34,807 nucleotides of DNA, from contig JAHYJN010000028.1 of NCBI GenBank assembly GCA_019428905.1, positions 1 to 34,807 of the forward strand, read 5' to 3'. Origin of the DNA: Candidatus Brevefilum sp. (GTDB lineage: Bacteria; Chloroflexota; Anaerolineae; Anaerolineales; Anaerolineaceae). Below are positions 24,525 through 32,934 of the stretch, one piece after another. Made by a program: the position numbers and the translations under genes. How positions within the stretch are numbered: position 1 is the first letter of the stretch; each line of letters begins with the position of its first letter. Under the pieces are notes generated by a model. That model had not been told where the DNA came from and made no database searches. It saw only the letters and a program-made list of their open reading frames with translations.

Positions 24525-25467
24525 TCAGCGGGTTGCGGAACAGATCAAAAACAGTCAAACATTCCTGGTCGTTTCCCACATCAGGCCTGATGCGGATGCC
24601 GGTGGATCGGTGTTGGGGTTGGGTTTAGCTCTGAAGAGCGCGGGTAAAACGGTTCAACTGGTGCTGGCTGATGGCGGCGAAAAATTTCATTATTTGCCAG
24701 GGTGGCAACAGATCGTCTCTGCGCCAACCAGGCCAGCGGATATGATCATTATCGTTGACTGTTCTGGAACCGACCGGGTGGGCGATGTGCTCGATAATTA
24801 CGGTAAGCCGCACCTGGTCGTTGACCATCACAAGACCAACCTGGCCTTTGGTGAGATTAACGTGGTAGAACCCGAACAGGTAGCCACAGCTGCCATCTTG
24901 TTTGACCACATACCCTCGTGGGGCCTGACGATTAATGCGGATATCGCCACCTGCCTGCTGGCCGGGATCGTCGGGGATACGATTGGCTTCAGAACGCCTA
25001 ATGTGGATGCAGAGCTGATGCGCAAAGCAGCCGCGTTGATGGACCTAGGCGGGGACCTGCCAAGAATTTACAATGAAGAGTTGGTGTTGCGTTCCTTTAT
25101 CGCCACCCGTTATTGGGGGGCGGGACTCACCCGTTTGGAATCCAACCAGGGATTGGTTTGGACCAGTTTAACCCTTGCTGATCGGGAAGAAATCGGTTAT
25201 CCTAGTGACGATGATGCTGACCTGGTGAACGTCTTATCCGCGGTACGAGAAGCCAAGATCGCATTAATTTTTGTTGAACAACCCAACAATTCAGTAAAAG
25301 TTAGTTGGAGAACAGGACCTGAATTTGATGTCTCGGGGATTGCATACCAGTTTGGTGGTGGGGGGCATGCAGCCGCAGCGGGGGCGGACATTGAGGGCAC
25401 ATTGGCGGATGTGAAACGCCGTGTGCTTCAAGAAACACGAAAATTATTAGAAAGCAGCTCACACTAA
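24508..25467 (+). CDS. nrnA: DHH-family phosphoesterase, NrnA-like nanoRNase / pAp phosphatase (319 aa)
   Basis: NrnA enzymes degrade 2-5 nt RNAs and dephosphorylate 3'-phosphoadenosine 5'-phosphate. Motifs: SHIRPDADAGGS (usually HxxPDGDxxGS), IIVDCSGTDR, and VVDHHKTN (the DHH motif), with the C-terminal DHHA1 substrate-binding part ending in GGGGHAAAAGADI. Metal ligands therefore look intact. The start lies inside rbfA, with GAGGAG at 24498-24503, so translation is coupled. NrnA is often found between rbfA and truB in Firmicutes and relatives. Confidence 0.92.
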   Translation: MTKTIDQRVAEQIKNSQTFLVVSHIRPDADAGGSVLGLGLALKSAGKTVQLVLADGGEKFHYLPGWQQIVSAPTRPADMIIIVDCSGTDRVGDVLDNYGKPHLVVDHHKTNLAFGEINVVEPEQVATAAILFDHIPSWGLTINADIATCLLAGIVGDTIGFRTPNVDAELMRKAAALMDLGGDLPRIYNEELVLRSFIATRYWGAGLTRLESNQGLVWTSLTLADREEIGYPSDDDADLVNVLSAVREAKIALIFVEQPNNSVKVSWRTGPEFDVSGIAYQFGGGGHAAAAGADIEGTLADVKRRVLQETRKLLESSSH

Positions 25468-25474
25468 GAAGGAG

Positions 25475-25485
25475 TATAATTACCC
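25475..25485 (+). promoter_or_regulatory. Possible internal -10 element before truB
   Basis: TATAAT occurs at 25477-25482, 31 bp before the truB start, without a convincing -35. It may give extra expression of the distal genes. Chance occurrence in an AT-rich gap is a fair alternative. Confidence 0.3.
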
Positions 25486-25513
25486 AATCCCTTGGGGAGT
25501 TAGGAACAATACT

Positions 25514-26431
25514 ATGATGGAACAAGAATTTAATTTAAAAGATGCAATCTCAGGGGTGTTGGTGGTTGACAAGCCTGTGGGCATGACTTCCCATCAAGTT
25601 GTCCAGGTGGTGCGAGAGGGGACCGGGATACGCCGGGCAGGGCATACTGGCACTTTGGACCCACGCGCCTCAGGTGTGCTGGTGGTGCTGGTCGGCCCCG
25701 CAGTGCGATTGAGCGAATATGTATCCGCTTCGGATAAACGCTACCAGGCGATCATCCGCCTGGGTGAGACGACCGATACCTATGATGGCGATGGCGAGGT
25801 CCTGAGCCGCTCGGCGGTGGACATCACCGCGGAAGAAATCGAAAGTACCTTAACCCAATTTGAGGGCACGATTGAACAAATGCCCCCAGCCTATTCAGCA
25901 AAAAGAATCCATGGGCAAAAAGCCTATGAGCTGGCGCGTGACGGTGAAGAGTTCGAACTGGAACCCAAAGAAATTGATGTTTACCATCTCGAATTGCTTG
26001 AGTGGGACCCACCCGAGGCGATTGTGGATGTGTTCTGCTCTTCTGGCACCTATGTGCGCTCCCTGGCGAGTGACCTGGGTGAGGTGTTAGGGTGCGGCGG
26101 TCATTTGGTTGGCCTGCGCAGAACGAAGAGCGGCGAATTTGCCTTACGCGATGCAGTCCCGCTGCGAAAGCTTGAGGAAGCCTTCGATTATGGGGATTGG
26201 TACAAGTACCTGATCCCAGCAGCAGAAGCCCTGGGTGACTGGCCATCACGGGAGTTGAGCTTTGAAGAGGTCGATTTGGTGCGGCATGGTCATCGTGTGC
26301 CGGTTGAGGTCCCGCCTGAGAACCCCGATCACTGGGTCAGGGCGATCAGTCAGCAAGGCGAATTGGTGGCGTTGATGGAGTACTTGCCGGAAGAAAAAGA
26401 ATGGCAGCCCCGGAAAGTCTTCTTTACGTAG
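25514..26431 (+). CDS. truB: tRNA pseudouridine-55 synthase (305 aa)
   Basis: It isomerises U55 to pseudouridine in the T-loop of tRNAs. The N-terminus GVLVVDKPVGMTSHQVV and the catalytic segment GHTGTLDPRASGVLVV (D49) are diagnostic; the KRYQAIIRLGETTDTYDGDG segment and GTYVRSLASDLGE also match. A PUA-like C-terminal region follows (RELSFEEVDLVRHGHRVPV). Two adjacent ATG codons (25514, 25517) are possible starts; AGGAAC lies upstream. It lies 46 bp after nrnA. Confidence 0.96.
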   Translation: MMEQEFNLKDAISGVLVVDKPVGMTSHQVVQVVREGTGIRRAGHTGTLDPRASGVLVVLVGPAVRLSEYVSASDKRYQAIIRLGETTDTYDGDGEVLSRSAVDITAEEIESTLTQFEGTIEQMPPAYSAKRIHGQKAYELARDGEEFELEPKEIDVYHLELLEWDPPEAIVDVFCSSGTYVRSLASDLGEVLGCGGHLVGLRRTKSGEFALRDAVPLRKLEEAFDYGDWYKYLIPAAEALGDWPSRELSFEEVDLVRHGHRVPVEVPPENPDHWVRAISQQGELVALMEYLPEEKEWQPRKVFFT

Positions 26432-26465
26432 CCAGCCTGATTCAAACCATTTTGAGTTAATAAAT

Positions 26466-26501
26466 CGCCCTTTCTTCAATTCTTGAGGGAGGGGTGCTTT
26501 T
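26466..26501 (+). terminator. Hairpin with T-run between truB and ribF
   Basis: CGCCCTTTCTTCAA (26466-26479) and TTGAGGGAGGGGTG (26483-26496) form a 14-bp stem with four G-U pairs and a 3-nt loop; CTTTTA follows. It resembles an intrinsic terminator or attenuator that would lower expression of ribF-thyX relative to upstream genes. Confidence 0.55.
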
Positions 26502-26524
26502 ATGATCGAGAGCCCTAGTACCTG

Positions 26525-27484
26525 ATGGATAACACCTTCCAACCTGATATAAACATTATCGACTTCAATCGGTTAGAAGCACTGCCCTATCAGGATGCAT
26601 GCATCACGATTGGGAACTTTGATGGCGTTCACCTGGGACACCAGGCGATCATCACCCGGATGGTGCGAAAAGCGCAAAGGCAAAACCGACCAGTGCTGGT
26701 GGTGACCTTCTATCCCAACCCGTTTGTGTATTTTAATCACCCGGAACTGCCCTTTTATCTTTCAACACCGGGTGAAAAAGAACGGTTGCTGGTGTCCCTG
26801 GGTGTGGAACGGGTGATCACCCTGCGCTTTGACCGTGAATTTGCCAACCTGACGGCAGAAGCCTTCCTCGCTGAATTGAAGCAAAAGCTGGGATTGGGGG
26901 TGCTGGTCGTTGGCGAGGATTTCGCCCTGGGGAAAGGTCGCCAGGGGACGATCCCGGTGCTCAAGGATATCGGGCGTCAGCATTCATTTTCGGTCGAGGT
27001 CATCTCCCGTATCGAGACGGCCGGTAAGGAAGTCTCATCGACCCTGGTGCGGCAGGCGCTGGATGTTGGCCAAGCGGACCAGGTGGCTGAACTGTTGGGA
27101 CGCCCTTACCAGGTGGCTGGGGTGGTGACCCACGGCTCAGATCGGGGGAGTAAGATCGGTCTGCCCACCGCGAATATCTCGCCCTGGGCGCAGAAAAAGC
27201 TGCCCGCTGTTGGCGTATATGCGACCCTGGTACACCTCTGGGACCAGGTTTACCAGGGGATCACCAATATCGGTGTCCGGCCGACCTTTGAAGACCAGGC
27301 ACAGGTGAATGTAGAAACCCATATCCTGGATTTTGATGGTAACATCTATGGGGAAAAAATGAACTTGGCTTTCATCGAAAAGCTGAGAGACGAGCAAAAA
27401 TTTAGCGGTGTTGAAGCGTTTTTGGCTCAAATTGAGCGCGATAAAGCTACAGCACGAAGGATCTTTCAGCATGTCAAAACCTAG
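26525..27484 (+). CDS. ribF: Bifunctional riboflavin kinase / FAD synthetase (319 aa)
   Basis: It makes FMN and then FAD from riboflavin. The N-terminal nucleotidyltransferase part carries ITIGNFDGVHLGHQAII and SSTLVRQALDVG. The C-terminal flavokinase carries GSKIGLPTANI (the PTAN motif) and GVYATLVHL, ITNIGVRPTFE, then VETHILDFDGNIYGEKM. Length is normal. The ribosome site is poor, and a terminator-like stem precedes it. Its 3' end overlaps thyX by 14 bp, linking FAD supply to a FAD-dependent enzyme. Confidence 0.95.
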   Translation: MDNTFQPDINIIDFNRLEALPYQDACITIGNFDGVHLGHQAIITRMVRKAQRQNRPVLVVTFYPNPFVYFNHPELPFYLSTPGEKERLLVSLGVERVITLRFDREFANLTAEAFLAELKQKLGLGVLVVGEDFALGKGRQGTIPVLKDIGRQHSFSVEVISRIETAGKEVSSTLVRQALDVGQADQVAELLGRPYQVAGVVTHGSDRGSKIGLPTANISPWAQKKLPAVGVYATLVHLWDQVYQGITNIGVRPTFEDQAQVNVETHILDFDGNIYGEKMNLAFIEKLRDEQKFSGVEAFLAQIERDKATARRIFQHVKT

Positions 27485-28901
27485 ACGGATTTACCTGCTC
27501 AGCCCAAAAGCTTATAGCCCGGAGACGATCGCAGTCGCCTTTGCCAAGACCTCGCGCTCGCCGAAACCCTTTGATGAAATTGCCGCCGAGTTGAACGATG
27601 AAAGCTCGGCGCGTTTTCATGAAAAATGGGTGGTGGGGTATGGGCACGCTTCAGTGGCTGAGCATGCAGTGCTGCACCTGGCGCTGGAAAACGTCTCGCG
27701 GCTGGCGATTGAATCGATCGAGGGCAACCGGCTGGCGTCTTATACCGAAAAATCGACCCGCTACCAGCAATGGGACCCGGATGCTTTTTATGTGCCCGAT
27801 GAGCTGGCCGGGCACCCCCTTGAGGGCAACTTTATTGGCACCTGCCGGCAATTATTTGACACCTATCAGCGGGGCATCCCAAAAGTGAAGGCCTGGCTAG
27901 CTGAAAAGATGCCTCAAGATGCGGATGAATCGGATGCAGCCTTTGAACGCCGGCTGGCGCCGGCTGCTGTGGATATCTGCCGATTCCTGTTGCCGGCAGC
28001 ATCCCTGGCCAATGTCGGGGTGACGATCAATGCCCGGGCGCTGGAGTACGCCATCTGCAAGCTGCTCAGTTCCCCACTGGAGGAAGTGCGAGCCATTGGT
28101 GAAGGGCTGCGCGCCGTTGGGCAGTTAGAAACCCCAACCCTGATTAAATATGCCGCCTGTAACCCTTATTTGCAAGCTGTGGAAGCGAAAATGGCACAGC
28201 ACAGCCAATCGGTTTCGGGTGGGGATGATGGGGTGGGCTTTCGCCTCCTGGGCTGGGATGCCGACGGCGAGGACCGCATTTTGGCTGCAGCCTTGTTCCG
28301 CTTTGGGGGGGCGGTCGATTACCAGCGCTGTTACCAGCATGTGGCAGGCCTGTCGCCGGAGCAAAAAGCGGCCTTGGCAGCTGACCTGATGGCCGAGCGG
28401 GGGAAATACGATCAACCCCTGCGGGAATTTGAATATGCCCAGATGATGTTTGAAGCGGTGATGGACCAGGGCGCCTATTTTGAATTCAAACGGCACCGCA
28501 TGATGACGCAGACGGTCCAGCCTTTGTCGGCTGACCTGGGTTTTGCCCTGCCAATCGGCATCACCGCTGCCGGCTGTGAAGGCGATTACCAGTCTGCCAT
28601 GCGCCGGGCTGCTGAACTATATGACCGGATCCACGAATGGAACCCGGCAGTTGCCAGTTACATCGTCCCAAACGGCTTTAACCGGCGGGTTTTGTTCACA
28701 ATCAATTTACGGCAGGCCTTCCACCTGTGCCGCCTGCGTGGGGCCAGCAACGCCCATTTTTCCATCCAACGGGTGGCCCAGCAGATCGCTGAAGCGGTGG
28801 ACCAGGTTTACCCGGTGTTGGGGAAATACCTCGACCTGCCACAAGACGTTTCCTGGCGTTCGATTGAAGCGGACTATTTTAGCCAGATTGCAACACGATA
28901 A
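27471..28901 (+). CDS. thyX: Tandem (double-length) ThyX-like flavin-dependent thymidylate synthase (476 aa)
   Basis: ThyX makes dTMP from dUMP using FAD, NADPH and methylene-tetrahydrofolate. A usual subunit is about 220-250 residues; this protein holds two ThyX-like halves. Half 1 (about 1-225) has GHASVAEHAVLHLALENVSR and a motif GNRLASYTEKSTR (85-97), keeping R-x-x-S-x4-S-x-R but lacking the leading R-H of RHRxxSxxxxSxR. Half 2 (about 290-476) has RHRMMTQTVQPLS (341-353), keeping RHR but with S to T346, S to P351 and R to S353. Both have the C-terminal R/N-rich helix (NVGVTINARALEYAICKLL and FTINLRQAFHLCRLRGASN). ATG 27471 is chosen for GAAGGAT upstream. It overlaps ribF. Confidence 0.85.
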   Translation: MSKPRRIYLLSPKAYSPETIAVAFAKTSRSPKPFDEIAAELNDESSARFHEKWVVGYGHASVAEHAVLHLALENVSRLAIESIEGNRLASYTEKSTRYQQWDPDAFYVPDELAGHPLEGNFIGTCRQLFDTYQRGIPKVKAWLAEKMPQDADESDAAFERRLAPAAVDICRFLLPAASLANVGVTINARALEYAICKLLSSPLEEVRAIGEGLRAVGQLETPTLIKYAACNPYLQAVEAKMAQHSQSVSGGDDGVGFRLLGWDADGEDRILAAALFRFGGAVDYQRCYQHVAGLSPEQKAALAADLMAERGKYDQPLREFEYAQMMFEAVMDQGAYFEFKRHRMMTQTVQPLSADLGFALPIGITAAGCEGDYQSAMRRAAELYDRIHEWNPAVASYIVPNGFNRRVLFTINLRQAFHLCRLRGASNAHFSIQRVAQQIAEAVDQVYPVLGKYLDLPQDVSWRSIEADYFSQIATR

Positions 28902-28979
28902 ACTCGTGATCGTTTTGATGCTGGATTGCCCTTTAATCTACGAAATTCATCCATTAATTTCTTTGATCGAGGTGTGCTG

Positions 28980-30050
28980 ATGGGATTATCAAAACTCGTG
29001 ATTGGCGCATTTTGGAACCCAAAGGAACAGCGATTCCGGGCATTTTGGCGTTTGGGTTTGCACACCCTTTTGGTGATCCTGCTGACCTCGGCCTTTACCG
29101 TTGGGTTGATGTTATTGGCGGTCCTGTTAGATTTGGCCTCTGGGGCAAACCTGGCGGATATCATTATGGGCGCGAGCCCGATCGCATTGGTGGAAGCAAC
29201 CTGGGTGACGCAGGTGATCGTCCCTTTGGCGGCCTTGATGGGGGTGTTGTCGGCCACCTTCCTTACAGGCCGCTGGTTTGACCACCGGCGGTTTGAACGT
29301 TTTGGCATCCGTCTTACTAAGGCCTGGTGGGCCGATTTTGCCTTTGGCCTGGTCCTGGGTGCGGTTTTGATGGGGTTGGTCTTCCTGGTGGGCTGGCTGA
29401 CCGGAAGCCTGCGGGTGACTGGCTATTACGAGGTGTACAACCCTGACACCCGTTTCTTCTCGGGTTTGGTCATGAGTTTGGTGTTCTTCATCTGTGTGGG
29501 CATCTATGAGGAGTTGCTGTCGCGCGGCTATCACCTGGTTAACCTGGCGGAAGGGCTCAACCATCCGCTGTTGGGTCAGCGCGGGGCTTTGATCTTGGCC
29601 TTTCTGATTTCTTCGCTGGCCTTTGGCCTGCTGCACCTGGGCAACCCCAATGCCACCTGGGTCAGTACCCTCAACATTGCTTTTGCGGGGGTCTTTCTCG
29701 GTTTGGGGATGGTCTTGACGGGCAGCCTGGCGATCCCGATCGGGTTGCATATCACCTGGAATTTCTTCCAGGGGAATGTGTTTGGATTCCCGGTCAGTGG
29801 GATTCAAACCGGCGCGACGGTGATTGCCACCGAGGCCATAGGCCCGACCTGGCTGACGGGGGGCAGCTTTGGACCAGAAGCCGGCACCCTAGGGTTAGGC
29901 GCGATGCTGGTCGGAAGCGTGCTGACCGTATTGTGGGTGCGTCGGAAGGGAAAATTGGCGCTGGCTGAGGACCTGGCGGTCTACGAACCGCGCACGAGGC
30001 GATTGGATCAACAAACGGGATTTGACACCCCCAATTTGGATGTTGATTGA
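28980..30050 (+). CDS. CPBP family intramembrane metalloprotease (356 aa)
   Basis: This is a membrane protein with about eight helices and the Abi/CPBP protease motifs: EELLSRGYH (E177, E178, R182), FGLLHLGN (H219) and GLHITWNFFQGN (H257, N261). Bacterial members cleave membrane proteins or serve in bacteriocin self-immunity; eukaryotic relatives process CAAX proteins. The substrate here is unknown. ATG 28980 is preferred over the frame start at 28926 because GAGGTG lies just before it. It lies 78 bp after thyX on the same strand and may be co-transcribed. Confidence 0.9.
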   Translation: MGLSKLVIGAFWNPKEQRFRAFWRLGLHTLLVILLTSAFTVGLMLLAVLLDLASGANLADIIMGASPIALVEATWVTQVIVPLAALMGVLSATFLTGRWFDHRRFERFGIRLTKAWWADFAFGLVLGAVLMGLVFLVGWLTGSLRVTGYYEVYNPDTRFFSGLVMSLVFFICVGIYEELLSRGYHLVNLAEGLNHPLLGQRGALILAFLISSLAFGLLHLGNPNATWVSTLNIAFAGVFLGLGMVLTGSLAIPIGLHITWNFFQGNVFGFPVSGIQTGATVIATEAIGPTWLTGGSFGPEAGTLGLGAMLVGSVLTVLWVRRKGKLALAEDLAVYEPRTRRLDQQTGFDTPNLDVD

Positions 30051-30228
30051 TGTGAGAGGGGATTGATTGACAAGGTTGGTCCGGGGTGAGAAATGCCTTC
30101 CGAGGTTCATAAAATCAAGACCAAAATCGAATGTTAAGGGGTGATACTTACCATTTCACAAAAGAAGGCGCGTTTTTAATATATAATTATCCGTAGGCAA
30201 CCATCCTGTTGACATAAAATCGGAGCGC

Positions 30229-31923
30229 ATGGTGAGTCTTCAAAATGCTTTCACCCCTCACATCTGGCCTTCGATCATTGGCATATTGGTGATGATCGGG
30301 CTGGCCGTGTATAGCATCAGGAATCGGGGTGTACCGGGGGCGATTCCCTTTACTTTCGCCTGCTTGTTTGGCATTCTGTGGTCGCTGGCCCTTGTGCTTG
30401 AGGCTTGGGCGGTAGACCTTGAGGTAATGATCTTCTGGCGCAAATTCGAAGTCATGTGGCAATTACCTTCGGCCACAGCCATCACCTGCTTCTTGTTAGA
30501 GTATGCCAGGCCTAAACGTTGGCTGACCCGGCGCAACCTGGTCCTGCTTTCGATTCTTCCACTGCTGGGGATCCTCTTGATCCTCACCAACGATTTTCAT
30601 CACCTGTTCTGGACAAGTTTTGAATTTGATGGTGCGTTGGTGGCGAATCTCGGTCCCATCGCCCAAGTTTTTTTGGCCTACGTTTACCTGTTGAGCTTTC
30701 TTAATATTGTCATTTTAATCTGGCTGTTTATCCGTTCTCAAGAAAATCGATTGCCTGTTGCGATCATTGTGGTCGGGCAGATCATCCTTCGGTATCTTTA
30801 TTTTTCTGATGTAACCGGTCATGCTCGTTTCAATTTTCCCCAAACGGCGGTTGGATTGGCACTCATAACGCTGGTCTATGCGGTGGTCTTGTTCCGCTTT
30901 CGGTTTTTGGGTCCGATGACCTTAGCCCGCCAGGCTGTGATCGAGCAGATCCCGATCGGGATGCTGGTGTTGGACCATCAATCGCAGATCAACAGCCTGA
31001 ACCCGATTGCCGAACATTTGCTGGGGGTTTCCGCTAAGAAAGCTAACAACAAGCTCATCTGGGATGTGCTGGATGTTTATCCACATGACCCGATGAATGC
31101 GGATCAGGACCTTCAACTTGATTACAGCCGTGCTACCGATGGCAGTGTGCGTGACTACCAGCTGGACATCATTCAACTCAAAGATTGGCGCTGCGATCAC
31201 GTCGGCCAGCTGTTGCTGGTAACAGATGTGACCGAGGAGCGCAAAGCCCAGGCCAAGCTCCTCCAGCAGGGGCGTGTGCTGGCCACCCTGCAAGAGCGCG
31301 ATCTGCTAGCGAGCGAGCTGCACGATGACCTGGCGCAGGTGCTGGCCTTTATCGACACCCAGGGACAAACCATCCAACGATTGCTCAAGCGGGGTGACCT
31401 GGAAACAGCAGACCGCTACCTGGAACGTTTGGTGGAGGCAGCCCGGGGGGGAGAAGTGGACTTACGCGATACGATCCACGCCATGCGGCAGACCTTAACC
31501 GAACATGGGCTGATCGGCACTTTGGAACAGCATCTTAAGCAGTTTGAACAATCCTACGGGATCCGCACGGAACTGGCTAGGTCTGATGGGTTTGACGACC
31601 TGGTTTTGGACGAGATGGTTGAGGTGCAGATGCTGCGAATTTTGCAGGAGGCGTTAACCAATATTCGCAAACATGCCGGTGCTGACCAGGTTTCGCTGAA
31701 GTTTGACGTAAACGATCATTTGCTGTGTGTCTCTATTGTGGATAATGGGCGCGGCTTTGACGTGCCTGATGGTGAGATTGGCCGAGAAAAGCATTTTGGC
31801 TTGCAGATGATGCGGGAGAGGGCAGCGGCGATTGGTGGAAAAATCCGATTTACGTCTTCGCGGGGGATCGGGACGGAGATCAAGGTATGTGTGCCCCTTG
31901 ATGGAAATAGGGTGATCGGATGA
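30229..31923 (+). CDS. Sensor histidine kinase, 7TM-PAS-HisKA_3-HATPase (564 aa)
   Basis: Residues 1-225 contain seven hydrophobic helices matching the 7TM sensor region common in such kinases. A PAS domain follows (about 235-340: IPIGMLVLDHQSQINSLNPI). The HisKA_3 dimerisation segment is ERDLLASELHDDLAQVL, with H365 as the phospho-acceptor. ATP-binding boxes are LQEALTNIRKHAGAD (N box), VDNGRGFDVP (G1) and FGLQMMRERAAAIGGK with SRGIGTEI (G2). GGAG lies 3 nt before ATG 30229 or 6 nt before GTG 30232. A TATAAT at 30182-30187 without a good -35 may be the promoter. It overlaps the response-regulator gene by 4 bp. The signal is unknown. Confidence 0.95.
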   Translation: MVSLQNAFTPHIWPSIIGILVMIGLAVYSIRNRGVPGAIPFTFACLFGILWSLALVLEAWAVDLEVMIFWRKFEVMWQLPSATAITCFLLEYARPKRWLTRRNLVLLSILPLLGILLILTNDFHHLFWTSFEFDGALVANLGPIAQVFLAYVYLLSFLNIVILIWLFIRSQENRLPVAIIVVGQIILRYLYFSDVTGHARFNFPQTAVGLALITLVYAVVLFRFRFLGPMTLARQAVIEQIPIGMLVLDHQSQINSLNPIAEHLLGVSAKKANNKLIWDVLDVYPHDPMNADQDLQLDYSRATDGSVRDYQLDIIQLKDWRCDHVGQLLLVTDVTEERKAQAKLLQQGRVLATLQERDLLASELHDDLAQVLAFIDTQGQTIQRLLKRGDLETADRYLERLVEAARGGEVDLRDTIHAMRQTLTEHGLIGTLEQHLKQFEQSYGIRTELARSDGFDDLVLDEMVEVQMLRILQEALTNIRKHAGADQVSLKFDVNDHLLCVSIVDNGRGFDVPDGEIGREKHFGLQMMRERAAAIGGKIRFTSSRGIGTEIKVCVPLDGNRVIG

Positions 31924-32618
31924 ACCCTTTAGCGGACTTGCGGGTGATGCTGGTGGATGACCATAACCTGTTTTTGGAGGGGTTGACCAACCTGCTGGCT
32001 TCGGAGGGCATCCCGGTCGTGGGGACAGCGCATGATGGTTTTAAGGCGTTGACCCTGGCCCGTCAGCTCAAGCCCGATGTGATCCTGATGGATATCCACA
32101 TGCCCAGGTGTGACGGGGTCTCCGCCACCCGCTTAATCAAGGCCGAAATGCCGGAAATTAAAATTGTGATGCTGACCACATCTGAAGACGAGGCGGACCT
32201 GTTTGAGGCTGTGCGAGGTGGTGCCTTGGGCTACTTGCTGAAGAGTTTGGAGGCTGACGCGTTCTTCGCGTATCTGCGGGACCTGCAGTCAGGCCATGCG
32301 CCTTTTTCGCCGGGGCTGGCGGAGAAGATCCTCAAAGCTTTTGCGGAGCAGCCCACCCGGCCGGTGGGCCAGGGTCTACCTGAGGGCCCGGAAGCGGGTG
32401 ATGCCCGGTGTGCCCAGCAGTTGACCCCGCGCCAGATGCAGATTCTGACCCTGGTCGGTCAGGGGCAGACCTACCGTGAAGTGGCGGTCACGTTGAGCAT
32501 CACTGAGCGCACGGTCAAATACCATATGGGTGAGATCCTGGACTGCCTGCACCTGGAGAACCGCGCCCAGGTGATCGCCTACGCCGAGCGGATGAGGTTG
32601 ACGCGGCCGGGGGAATAG
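31920..32618 (+). CDS. NarL/FixJ-type response regulator (232 aa)
   Basis: The receiver domain has the acidic pair in LVDDH, the phospho-acceptor D58 in ILMDIHMPRCDG, the switch Thr in VMLTTSED and the Lys in GYLLKSLEAD. A linker (about 135-165) with a Gly/Glu-rich stretch precedes the LuxR-type helix-turn-helix: LTPRQMQILTLVGQGQTY, then VAVTLSITERTVKYHMGEIL. It is the partner of the kinase: ATGA overlap, same strand. Target genes cannot be told, though the CPBP gene and the downstream repeat-rich region are near. No clear terminator follows. Confidence 0.96.
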   Translation: MNPLADLRVMLVDDHNLFLEGLTNLLASEGIPVVGTAHDGFKALTLARQLKPDVILMDIHMPRCDGVSATRLIKAEMPEIKIVMLTTSEDEADLFEAVRGGALGYLLKSLEADAFFAYLRDLQSGHAPFSPGLAEKILKAFAEQPTRPVGQGLPEGPEAGDARCAQQLTPRQMQILTLVGQGQTYREVAVTLSITERTVKYHMGEILDCLHLENRAQVIAYAERMRLTRPGE

Positions 32619-32666
32619 GGTGTGGCTGGTGGTTGATAGTTGTTAGTCGGTAATTACCCATTTTGT

Positions 32667-32706
32667 ATTGCGAGGAACCTCGACAGAGGTGACGAAGCAA
32701 CCTCAG
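32667..32706 (+). repeat. GCGAGGAACCTCGACAGAGG repeat, copy 1
   Basis: This 40-bp copy has the core GCGAGGAACCTCGACAGAGG followed by TGACGAAGCAA and CTCAG. The inner GAACCTCGACAGAGGT part is weakly self-complementary (CCTC with GAGG). Two further copies are at 32932-32971 and 33205-33244; related inverted ends are at 33157-33190 and 33430-33462. Confidence 0.85.
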
Positions 32707-32775
32707 CCAGTGTTGTGCTCTGATGATGGTACTGTTGGCAACTGGACCAATCTTTCAAACCAACTACTCATCGTA

Positions 32776-32797
32776 GCGACGTTGCATGCAACGTCGC
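32776..32797. repeat. Perfect 22-bp palindrome (REP-like)
   Basis: The half-site GCGACGTTGCA is followed directly by its reverse complement TGCAACGTCGC, a perfect palindrome with no loop. It is not near a promoter. It resembles short palindromes repeated many times in environmental bacterial genomes; only one copy is in this window. Confidence 0.75.
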
Positions 32798-32841
32798 CAC
32801 GGTATAAATTACCAATCATCTCCCACTTTTAGTTCATGGTC

Positions 32842-32911
32842 GATTGGCGGGAATTGTGTGTCCTTTTGATGTGTTGGCGAATTGACCCATTGTTTTGATG
32901 CCCCCCAACCC
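32842..32911. repeat. Covarying hairpin element, copy 1 (divergent)
   Basis: Left arm ATTGGCGGG (from 32843) pairs with CCCCCCAAC at the right end (32901-32909); the interior carries CTTTTGATGTGTTGGCGAA and TTTTGATG. It has the same arrangement as the copies at 33534-33611 and 34251-34330 but is more degenerate. Confidence 0.6.
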
Positions 32912-32934
32912 ACCCTACGCCAACCTTCGTCCTT

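Noticed and set aside
26432-26524. FMN riboswitch before ribF
   Set aside because: The gap is 93 bp and shows one stem only; none of the conserved FMN-riboswitch blocks can be seen.
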